Source: X23 sp050251575
GTDB lineage: Bacteria > Bacillota > Clostridia > SK-Y3
Length of the DNA stretch: 6,995 nt
Direction of reading: 5' to 3'
NCBI GenBank assembly: GCA_050251575.1
Contig: JBFWMP010000145.1
Span: 1 to 6,995 of the forward strand
The notes beneath the pieces were generated by a model. It saw nothing but the letters and a program-made list of their open reading frames with translations. It was not told the DNA's origin and searched no databases. Both the position numbers and the translations under genes were made by a program. This document shows positions 1 through 6,700 of the stretch, in pieces; within the stretch, counting starts at the first letter, position 1, and each line of letters begins with the position of its first letter.

Positions 1-868
1 ATATAAATCCTAGATTTTTAGACTCAACCTTTATAGGTACACGGTCTGAAACCACCATGACCCCATCCATCGTTTTTATTGCACCTATTTCTTCTTCCCC
101 TTTTTCTAATGCTTCTAACAAATCCGATTCTGAAATCATTCCTTTGATCGGCTGCCCCTTGATTTTTCTATTCTGCGGAATATTTAGTGTTTTATAAGCT
201 GCCTTGTTAAAAGCCGTGATGATCCCATTTTCATCTACCGCGATAATTGCTTCTTTCGCACTTTCTAAGATAGTATTTAACAACTCTGCCTTTGCTCTTT
301 CTAGTCGTGCGGCATTTGCTGCATTCAATGCTTCTTTAATAGATCTCTTTATCGCTTCTTCACCGGTTCTAATCTGCACACAATTCCAACCCAACTCTAC
401 AGCTGAATTGTAGGCTGTCAACCCTCCGATAATCGTATCATCGCCATGCTCTCTTGCCGTATTCAACGCATCTATTACTTCTTCTTCATCTTTTATCTTA
501 AAAACTTCAATCTCCATATTCATAATTTCTTGCAAGCTGCCCACATCATAAATAATTGACTCCGAAGCAATAATGGCAACTTTTTTAGAATCATATCTCT
601 TCTTGCATTCAAGAATTGCCGCCATAATATCATAACCCGTTATAGCAATCTCAATAACAGAAATATTCTTGAGATTCTCTTTTAGGGCAAGATAAGTAAT
701 TCCCCTTGCTACAACAATATCTGCATCACATTTTTTTAATAACGCCTCTCGTGTCCCTACGATATGAGTGGTTTCAAAGACTACTTCTTCTTCTTTCAAT
801 TCTTCTAAACATCTATAAACCTTTTCTTCAATCTCTTTATAAGGAATAATAAATGTTATTTTAATCAT
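1..868 (-). CDS. PrpR_N/PAS-domain transcriptional regulator, probable sigma-54 activator (3' end beyond window)
   Basis: The frame is open from an ATG at 868 to the left edge, giving 289 codons with no stop, so the C-terminus is missing. Residues 1 to about 180 match the PrpR_N sensor domain. Visible signatures are ARGITYLALKENL (54-66), the IEIAITGYDIMAAI stretch (72-85) and DTIIGGLTAYNSAVELGW (144-161). A helical linker (about 170-200) leads into a PAS domain that opens with ESAKEAIIAVDENGIITAFN (202-221). In known proteins PrpR_N binds a small ligand and is followed by a sigma-54-interacting AAA+ ATPase and a Fis-type HTH. That part lies outside, so the sigma-54 role is inferred, but the consensus -24/-12 promoter at 2207-2222 in front of the neighbouring gene supports it. 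The start is supported by GAGAGGAG 8 nt upstream. The gene lies about 130 bp downstream of the URO-D-like gene on the same strand. The ligand is unknown. A PrpR_N/PAS protein with another output domain is possible. Confidence 0.87.
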   Translation of the reverse strand, partial: MIKITFIIPYKEIEEKVYRCLEELKEEEVVFETTHIVGTREALLKKCDADIVVARGITYLALKENLKNISVIEIAITGYDIMAAILECKKRYDSKKVAIIASESIIYDVGSLQEIMNMEIEVFKIKDEEEVIDALNTAREHGDDTIIGGLTAYNSAVELGWNCVQIRTGEEAIKRSIKEALNAANAARLERAKAELLNTILESAKEAIIAVDENGIITAFNKAAYKTLNIPQNRKIKGQPIKGMISESDLLEALEKGEEEIGAIKTMDGVMVVSDRVPIKVESKNLGFI

Positions 869-876
869 AGCTTCTA

Positions 877-884
877 CTCCTCTC
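877..884 (-). promoter_or_regulatory. Ribosome binding site of the PrpR_N/PAS regulator
   Basis: On the minus strand the sequence is GAGAGGAG, ending 8 nt before the ATG at 868. It fixes the start of the edge-truncated regulator gene. Confidence 0.75.
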
Positions 885-937
885 TCAACACATAAAGCAT
901 TTTATAACGCATTTCAAATATCTTTCCGTTCGAATAC

Positions 938-982
938 AGCAAAACCTCCGTGTTGCTTACTGCTTACACGAAGGTATTTGCT
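938..982 (-). terminator. Hairpin terminator or attenuator between the URO-D-like gene and the regulator
   Basis: The arms 938-953 and 966-982 pair almost completely, with one bulged base and one G-U pair. They enclose a 12-nt loop. Read on the minus strand, the core stem is ACCTTCGTGT with ACACGGAGGT, followed directly by TTTGCTGTATT and preceded by an A-rich stretch. It starts 18 nt after the URO-D-like stop codon, as expected for an intrinsic terminator. The T-tract is short and interrupted, so partial read-through into the regulator gene is plausible. Confidence 0.6.
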
Positions 983-999
983 CTAAGTCTGTCTATTGT

Positions 1000-2076
1000 T
1001 TACCAGTTTACATTTACTAAATATTCTTTAAGCTCTTGTGCAGCTTTGTGGTCATCAACGACACAGCCTAAAGCTAGAGCTCTTCTATCCAATCGCTTTC
1101 TCATCATATCAATATCATCTTTGTCAAACTTTCCTTTAATCAGTACACTCATTCCAGCCTTCTGGATTGTTTCCATTCCTTCTATCAAATCACTAAGTGT
1201 CGTATCACCTTCATCCTTGGATACCTGAATAATATTTAGATTTTTATTGCGTACGATCTTATCCATAATAAACATTCCTGTTGCATGTACATGATAAAGA
1301 CTGTACTCCGTTTCAGATGTTATCTTTACATCAGCTTCATATACATATTCATCATAATGGTCAGGAGTAATGATTGCCATTGCATCTTCTTGAATACGAC
1401 AAACTGTTCCCGGAGCCCACATGAAAAATTGTCCTATACCGTAACCTCCATGATATTTTGGAGTATATTCTTTTTGTACACTTATGAATTCGTTGAATAC
1501 ATTAGAAATTACGTCAAGACCTTCTTTCACGAACTCCGGCTCATCATACAGACCATAAATAATCTCAGTATCTCCGGCTAAAGCGCACAATACATCTAAC
1601 GGACCTCGTAATATTGACTGGCCTATCGCATAGTCAGGAAATTCAGAAGCTAAATATTTTATAAATTCTCCATATTTTTTAATCCAAGGATTATCCTTAA
1701 TTGGCATTGCTGCTATACTTTTTTTAGCACCTTCAACACCAACCTGTTGTGACCAGAAGTTTTTACCGGTAAATTTGATAGGACATCCACAAGCTGCCTC
1801 TATCCAAGGAATTGAAGGAACCGGATCTAATGTGTGTACAAAATCATCATCATACAAAAGATTTCTTGCATAGTTTTTATACATTTCAGCAAACTTATCC
1901 GTCGTCACGTCATCAGCACTAATGATTCCTTTTGGAAATAGACTTTCAGAATTTTCCGAATACCTGCTTAAACCTTCCCAGCCTCCAACATAAAAACCAA
2001 CAAGGGGTCTATCCGTTTCCCCATACTTTAAAAACCTGCGATGTCTGTCTATTCTTTCAGCAATTCTTTCTTTCAT
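1000..2076 (-). CDS. Uroporphyrinogen decarboxylase (URO-D) superfamily protein, probable methyltransferase-type enzyme
   Basis: This is a complete 358-residue protein, a normal length for the URO-D fold (a single TIM-barrel domain). Family signatures include WIEAACGCPI (91-100), QSILRGPLDVLCALAGD (153-169), YDEP (177-180), DAMAIITPDHYDEYV (231-245) and the core strand segment YHVHATG (261-267). It lacks the N-terminal arginine-rich substrate motif of true HemE and resembles the divergent URO-D-like branch that includes corrinoid:CoM and related methyltransferases. In that branch an H-x-C...C site binds zinc. Here the equivalent positions look like H262-x-H264 with C338 in LALGCVV. No signal peptide or membrane segment is seen, so it should be cytosolic. 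The start is supported by AAGGGAG 8 nt upstream of the ATG. Transcription probably starts at the sigma-54 promoter at 2207-2222. No corrinoid protein or reductive activase is in the window. The superfamily is certain; the reaction and substrate are not known. Confidence 0.88.
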   Translation of the reverse strand: MKERIAERIDRHRRFLKYGETDRPLVGFYVGGWEGLSRYSENSESLFPKGIISADDVTTDKFAEMYKNYARNLLYDDDFVHTLDPVPSIPWIEAACGCPIKFTGKNFWSQQVGVEGAKKSIAAMPIKDNPWIKKYGEFIKYLASEFPDYAIGQSILRGPLDVLCALAGDTEIIYGLYDEPEFVKEGLDVISNVFNEFISVQKEYTPKYHGGYGIGQFFMWAPGTVCRIQEDAMAIITPDHYDEYVYEADVKITSETEYSLYHVHATGMFIMDKIVRNKNLNIIQVSKDEGDTTLSDLIEGMETIQKAGMSVLIKGKFDKDDIDMMRKRLDRRALALGCVVDDHKAAQELKEYLVNVNW

Positions 2077-2084
2077 CCTGCTTT

Positions 2085-2091
2085 CTCCCTT
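2085..2091 (-). promoter_or_regulatory. Ribosome binding site of the URO-D-like gene
   Basis: The minus strand reads AAGGGAG, 8 nt before the ATG at 2076. It supports the chosen start, and there is no competing in-frame start nearby with a comparable site. Confidence 0.7.
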
Positions 2092-2129
2092 CCTAATAAG
2101 TTATAAATTTCTATAAACTATACCAAATG

Positions 2130-2147
2130 ATTAGTTTCAAAACTAAT
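2130..2147. promoter_or_regulatory. Inverted repeat in the URO-D-like gene leader
   Basis: A perfect 8-bp inverted repeat, ATTAGTTT / AAACTAAT, with a 2-bp spacer. It lies between the predicted sigma-54 transcription start (about 2196) and the start codon at 2076. It contains the heptamer GTTTCAA (2134-2140), which is also present in both arms of the upstream repeat at 2287-2336. It could be an operator or an additional activator site. The 2-nt loop makes an RNA hairpin less likely. Confidence 0.45.
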
Positions 2148-2206
2148 AATCTATCGACATTAGTTTGCTAATATCAACATATTTTAATCATTATAGCATT
2201 ATTTAT

Positions 2207-2222
2207 AGCAATATCCATGCCA
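2207..2222 (-). promoter_or_regulatory. Sigma-54 (-24/-12) promoter for the URO-D-like gene
   Basis: The minus strand reads TGGCATGGATATTGCT, matching the consensus TGGCAYRNNNNTTGCW at every specified base, with the exact GG-to-GC spacing. It faces the URO-D-like gene. Counting 12 nt on from the -12 element puts the transcript start near 2196, giving a leader of about 120 nt. A long inverted repeat at enhancer distance upstream and a PrpR_N/PAS regulator next to the target gene fit sigma-54 control. Confidence 0.85.
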
Positions 2223-2286
2223 AATTTGATATTCTTCCGTCACCGCCTATAATGCTTGTTTGGAATAGCTACACCCAATATTCAAC

Positions 2287-2336
2287 AAACAACGTTTCAA
2301 TATCTTAACATTCATTCGAAATTTGAAACGTTGTTT
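2287..2336. promoter_or_regulatory. Perfect 14-bp inverted repeat, probable upstream activating sequence for the sigma-54 promoter
   Basis: AAACAACGTTTCAA (2287-2300) is repeated as its exact reverse complement TTGAAACGTTGTTT (2323-2336) with a 22-bp spacer. Each arm also has an internal AACGTT palindrome core, so each may be one dimer site, giving two sites in inverted orientation. The arm centres are 36 bp apart. The repeat centre lies about 115 bp upstream of the predicted sigma-54 start, within the usual range for enhancer-binding proteins. Binding by the adjacent PrpR_N/PAS protein is inferred. Confidence 0.65.
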
Positions 2337-2403
2337 TCTTAGCAACAATACTATGAAATATATACTTTTTCTTTGTACAAGCAAGGATATAGCAATAATT
2401 TTG

Positions 2404-2432
2404 TTGACAAACTCAAATACTATAGATACTAT
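2404..2432 (+). promoter_or_regulatory. Sigma-A type promoter of the DEAD-box helicase gene
   Basis: A perfect -35 TTGACA (2404-2409), a 17-bp spacer and a -10 TACTAT (2427-2432, 4 of 6 matches). Transcription would start near 2439, leaving a leader of about 34 nt before the ATG at 2473. Confidence 0.72.
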
Positions 2433-2438
2433 TTGAGT
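2411..2438. promoter_or_regulatory. Palindromic operator overlapping the helicase promoter
   Basis: A 9-bp perfect inverted repeat, ACTCAAATA (2411-2419) and TATTTGAGT (2430-2438). A further three base pairs of symmetry lie inside a single mismatch on each side (2421-2423 with 2426-2428). It spans the -35/-10 spacer and the -10 box, ending at the predicted transcription start. It is therefore mostly not transcribed and looks like a repressor site rather than an RNA hairpin. The bound factor is not identified. Confidence 0.6.
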
Positions 2439-2461
2439 ACACTCTTATGAGAATAATAAAC

Positions 2462-2466
2462 AGGAG
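2462..2466 (+). promoter_or_regulatory. Ribosome binding site of the helicase gene
   Basis: AGGAG lies 6 nt before the ATG at 2473 and confirms that start. Confidence 0.75.
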
Positions 2467-2472
2467 AAAAAT

Positions 2473-3648
2473 ATGACATCTACATTTAAAGAATTAGGAT
2501 TAAATTTAAAGCTAATAGACGGATTAAAGGCAGAAGAAATAAATATACCAACAGATATTCAAATACAAGCAATTCCCGATGCGCTGCAAAATAAAGACAT
2601 CATCGGTCAATCACAAACAGGAAGCGGAAAAACATTAGCTTACCTGCTGCCATTATTCGAAAAAATTGACAGTAGTAAAAAAGAGATGCAGGCAATTATT
2701 CTTTCGCCTACCCATGAACTCGCGATGCAAATCCATAAGGAAATAAGCCTATTGTCTCAAAACTCCGGAATACCTGTTACTTCTACACCAATCATCGCAC
2801 AAGTGAACATATTGAGGCAAATTGATAAACTGAAAGAAAAGCCTCATATTATTGTCGGTTCAACCGGGAGAGTACTCGAACTTATTAAAAAACGCAAGAT
2901 AACTGCACATACTATCAAAACCATTATCATTGACGAAGGCGATAGAATGCTGGATGAAAACAACCTGCCTGACATCAGAGAGATCATCAAAGCCACAATG
3001 AGGGATAGACAATTAATGGTTTTCTCGGCCACCATAAATGCTAATACATTGAATATCGCAAAAGAACTGATGACAGATCCGAAAATAATTAAAGTTGAAA
3101 ATAAACACTTGGTAAATTCGAATATTACCCATATGTATTTCGTCGCAGAACAAAGAGATAAAATTGAAATTCTAAGAAAACTCAACACAGCTATAAATCC
3201 TGAAAGAGCGATTATATTTATAAATAAAAGTGATCAAATTCAAATAACTACCTCCAAGCTTCAGTATCATCACCTTAATGCGTATGGCATATATGGCGCT
3301 GCAACAAAGGAAGAACGCCAAAGAGCGCTAGAAGGATTCCGAAATGGAAAAATAAATTTCCTAGTTGCTTCGGATTTAGCCGCCAGAGGCTTAGATATTA
3401 AGGGAGTATCGCACGTATTCAATCTGGACTTACCGGAAAATCCGAAGGATTATCTGCACAGAGCAGGCAGAACCGGCAGAGTGAATGAACCGGGTGTCTC
3501 CATATCTATCGTTACTGAAAAAGAACTAACATTAATTAGAAAATATGAACAAGACCTAAATATTAAAATTGAAAAGAAGACCGTATTTAAGGGAGCTATC
3601 ATTGAATCGGGTACACGTAAATCCTTCACCAAAAAGTCTATAAAATAA
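2473..3648 (+). CDS. DEAD-box ATP-dependent RNA helicase (YfmL-like, DEGD variant)
   Basis: This complete 391-residue protein has both RecA-like lobes. Visible motifs in order: Q motif IPTDIQ (25-30) with upstream F5; motif I SQTGSGKT (47-54); Ia PTHEL (79-83); Ib STGR (130-133) where TPGR is usual; motif II DEGD (154-157); III SAT (185-187); IV IIFIN (247-251); V ASDLAARGLDI (299-309); VI HRAGRTGR (329-336). These indicate ATP-dependent unwinding or remodelling of RNA in the cytosol. The protein ends soon after lobe 2 with a short basic tail and has no RRM-like or DbpA-type extension. In size and segments such as MRDRQLMVFSAT (176-187) it resembles the YfmL group, which is linked to ribosome assembly in Bacillus; this assignment is from memory. 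The GG motif of lobe 1 appears replaced by IIAQVN (107-112). It is a single-gene unit with its own sigma-A promoter and palindromic operator, divergent from the URO-D-like gene. Confidence 0.93.
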   Translation: MTSTFKELGLNLKLIDGLKAEEINIPTDIQIQAIPDALQNKDIIGQSQTGSGKTLAYLLPLFEKIDSSKKEMQAIILSPTHELAMQIHKEISLLSQNSGIPVTSTPIIAQVNILRQIDKLKEKPHIIVGSTGRVLELIKKRKITAHTIKTIIIDEGDRMLDENNLPDIREIIKATMRDRQLMVFSATINANTLNIAKELMTDPKIIKVENKHLVNSNITHMYFVAEQRDKIEILRKLNTAINPERAIIFINKSDQIQITTSKLQYHHLNAYGIYGAATKEERQRALEGFRNGKINFLVASDLAARGLDIKGVSHVFNLDLPENPKDYLHRAGRTGRVNEPGVSISIVTEKELTLIRKYEQDLNIKIEKKTVFKGAIIESGTRKSFTKKSIK

Positions 3649-3662
3649 ATGATTAATATAAT

Positions 3663-3711
3663 AAAATCTCCTCTTAAGCTTTATATTGAAATTTACCTAG
3701 GAGGAGATTTT
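3663..3711. terminator. Bidirectional intrinsic terminator between convergent genes
   Basis: An 11-bp perfect stem, AAAATCTCCTC (3663-3673) with GAGGAGATTTT (3701-3711), is extended inward by a G-U and two A-T pairs around a loop of about 21 nt. On the plus strand the stem runs into TTTTTAATTTATT, 15 nt after the helicase stop. On the minus strand it ends in TTTTATTATATT, 45 nt after the surface-protein stop. One element can serve both genes. Confidence 0.85.
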
Positions 3712-3755
3712 TAATTTATTTTACATAAAATATTTTACAGGCTCTAAATGGATAT

Positions 3756-6700
3756 CTAATTCATCTCAATGGATAGGGACTCCTCTGTAATAAGTTTTAG
3801 CTCCTGCAGCAACCTTCTGATTGTGACTGCTGTCTGAGCTCTTGTTGCATTTGCCTTAGGTGCAAAAGTACCATCAGGATTCCCAACCATCAACTTCAAT
3901 GCATTAGCTAGTATAATGCTATTTCCCACTGAATTATCTGCCATTTCTTCATCCTTGAATCTTATCTGCTGCGTTGTTCTCATATCTCCAATATTCTTAT
4001 CGGAAGCATATGAATATGCATTCACCAGCATTTCTGCCATCTGCTCACGTGTAATAAAATCAGTAGGAGAAAAATGATCACTATCACTATTTCGAATAAT
4101 TCCCGCTGCGTATGCTTCTTGAATATATTCTTTAAACCATGCACTAGCAGGTACATCTTCAAAAATCTTGCCCGAAGTAGTCTTAAGATTCAAAGCTCTA
4201 ACTAACATTGTCACAAATTCAGCTCTGGTTATACTCAAGTCTGGCTTGAAATTATTATTATCTACACCATTTGTAATATGTCGGCCAATGATAATCTCAA
4301 TATCCTTCTTCGCCCAGTGCTTCGTTATATCATCAAAAGTTTTAGTGTATTCCATTGCAGCATATTTAGAAAAATGTTCCACCTCAAATGTAATAGTCCC
4401 ATCTGTGTTAACTTTACCACCGACGTATTCCCACTTGCTGTCCTTTTCGTTATAGTAATATACTCCAAGCTTACTTGTATCAGTTACCTTTGAAGCATCA
4501 TACTTTACAGTGATCGTAACAGGTTTGTTAAATTCTGTTACCTTCTTATCTCCTAAATACATTCCAAAATCAAATACCATGGATACATCATCTGCTGTTG
4601 CATCTTTGTTCCTTTGTGCCTCCGGAACAGCATCCAATGAAAGCTCATCAACACGAAGTGTTAAATCAACATTTGAACCATCTGAATCTAATGTATTAGG
4701 TTGTATTTCAAACGACACATTATTTGCTTCTATAGCAACTGTCTTCTGAAGCTTATCTGTTTTAGCAAGAATATCTGCAGCTAAAACAATTTCAACATTT
4801 TGAGCATTTATACTTGTCTTCACATCTATCTTAACAGGAGAGGTGCCGGAGGCATTCAACATTGCTGCAATCTTAGATGATTCTACTTTTAATACTGCAT
4901 TTGTACTACCATTTAATCCCTCTGTAAAGGCAGCACTTCCTGAAGCCGTACTCTCAGTCTTGGCATTATCAACATTTTCTTTTTGACCTGAACTACTGCC
5001 ACCTCCACCGCCGCCGCCACCAGTTCTTACCGCTGCAACAGGGCCTACTGCATTGCTCAATACTGCTTCCCCAACTTCAGGTGCTATTGCAGTTACTGGT
5101 AATACTTCAAACTTGATATATTTACCAATATCTGTGGAAGTTAATGTATATGTCTTGTTTACAGCACCACTTATAGCTGAATACTCACTGGTTATGCTAT
5201 CTGCTCTTAACCATCTATACCTGCTATTCCCTTCCAAGTCTCCATCAGCATCTGTGTAAATATATGCACTCGTTAAGGTACTTCCGACCTTAGGAGAGCC
5301 TGATATATGTACATTCTCTACAAATGGTGAGCAATTTAACAGAAGCTTATATGGTCCTAGTGTTGAATGGTCGCTATCTTGGGTTCCACCAATTTTTATA
5401 TAATGTTCACCCTCTGAGAAATGTCTGGATATATTACCCTTAACATCCTCTGCATATTGGACCCATTTATCATTTTCATAAACAAACAGGCCAAGTTTAT
5501 TATCTGCACGAATAGATTTCTTAACAGATCTTCCTATAAGGTTTCCCTCATACGATATCTGATAGTTACCTGCTACAGGAGCATCAAACTTAAAATAGTC
5601 CATATCCATTTCTCTGTTAATGGTACCTTTGATAAAAGTATTCGGTACTAAAATGAAAGCTGTTTCCATTGAATCATTTCCTGTATCGGCTATAAATTCT
5701 ACTTCAAATGAAATCGAACTTTCTTCACCTGCGTATATTGGAGTAGCATCTGTCATATTATCAACTGTAAATCCAATATCTATTCCAGCTATATTCTCAT
5801 GAGCATAATACCCCATATCACTATATTCATCATACGTATACATAGAATACCCTAAAATATAACTCGCTTGAGAATCATATGGTACAAACAAGGAAAGGAA
5901 TTCATTATTGTTCCCTTGCGCTTCATAAGAAAGAGAACTCTTTTTCCCACTATCATCTAATACGGAACGATCGCCGTAATATGCTTCTGGATCCAAAACA
6001 TAGCCCATTCCCTGATTATCATACAAACCAAATACTCCGTCATAATTAATCAGATTTTCGGGCAATCTAATATCACAAGTAATTTGAGATGCTTTATTAA
6101 AACTCAGCTCATACTCACAAAGTTTTAATCTATCCACACTGTCCATATCAGAAGAAGTTATTACATAATAGTAGTCCCCCACCGATAGCTCTTGAATCAA
6201 ACTCATACCCACTATTTTATTATCTGCATATATTAATTCAGGAACCCTATAAAAATAGTAGTCATTTCCTTCAGCATCCATAAAACGAATTTCAATTGGC
6301 GCCCCTCTCCTATTGTTGATCATATCATCCAGTCCATCAATCTTTAAATCTAACATATAATACCCAGGGTCTGATACCGTGATATGATAAAAATCTCTAT
6401 CTAAGACATAGTCAACTTTCTCTGTAATATTAGAGCCAGGTATAAGCTCACCTGCTGATTCTACCGTATCAAAAGCCCTTTCAGGAGACTCAACAGAAGC
6501 TTTTGGGAGCAATATCATATTAGCCTCTTGCGTAGTTGTTATTATTTCTGCTTCATCAATATTTGTTACCGTACCATTACTACCATACAATCCTAATGGT
6601 ATATATTCTAATAGTATATATTCTAAATCATCTGGATCAAATATTAATTGACAACCTAATATATATTCTTTGCCCGAAGGAACTTTTAGCGTATATGATA

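Larger units (their letters stand above)
2077..2472. other. Divergent intergenic regulatory region
   Basis: This 396-bp gap separates the minus-strand URO-D-like gene from the plus-strand helicase gene. It contains two ribosome binding sites, a leader dyad (2130-2147), a sigma-54 promoter (2207-2222), a long inverted repeat (2287-2336) and a sigma-A promoter with an overlapping palindrome (2404-2438). No convincing small ORF was found. The stretches 2223-2286 and 2337-2403 are AT-rich with no recognised element. Confidence 0.8.

Noticed and set aside
889..917. Sigma-A promoter for the PrpR_N regulator (TTGAAA, 17 bp, TATGTG on the minus strand)
   Set aside because: The -10 matches only 3 of 6 bases and the start would fall inside the ribosome binding site. 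An alternative -10 TATAAA at 901-906 has no acceptable -35.
1000..2076. True haem-biosynthesis uroporphyrinogen decarboxylase (hemE)
   Set aside because: The N-terminal substrate-binding arginine motif and other HemE signatures are missing, no haem genes are adjacent, and sigma-54 control would be odd for a housekeeping haem enzyme.
2077..2196. Riboswitch or T-box in the leader of the URO-D-like gene
   Set aside because: The 120-nt leader has only one short dyad with a 2-nt loop. No cobalamin-riboswitch B12 box, T-box motif or terminator/antiterminator pair was seen.
2287..2336. Inverted repeat read as an intrinsic terminator on the plus strand
   Set aside because: A few T residues follow the second arm, but no plus-strand gene lies upstream that would need terminating. 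Its distance from the sigma-54 promoter fits an enhancer better.
2287..2336. Catabolite response element (cre) within the repeat arms
   Set aside because: The TTGAAACGTTGTTT arm only superficially resembles the cre consensus; the central CG is in the wrong position.
2844..3188. Antisense ORF of 114 codons inside the helicase gene
   Set aside because: It lies opposite conserved helicase motifs, has no RBS or recognisable family, and is hydrophobic in the way expected for a shadow frame. Similar overlapping frames at 204-413, 950-1228, 1285-1581 and throughout 4168-6933 were rejected for the same reason.
4998..5021. Gly codon run as a phase-variable simple repeat
   Set aside because: The glycine codons are mixed, so there is no uniform nucleotide repeat long enough for slippage. 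It looks like a linker.
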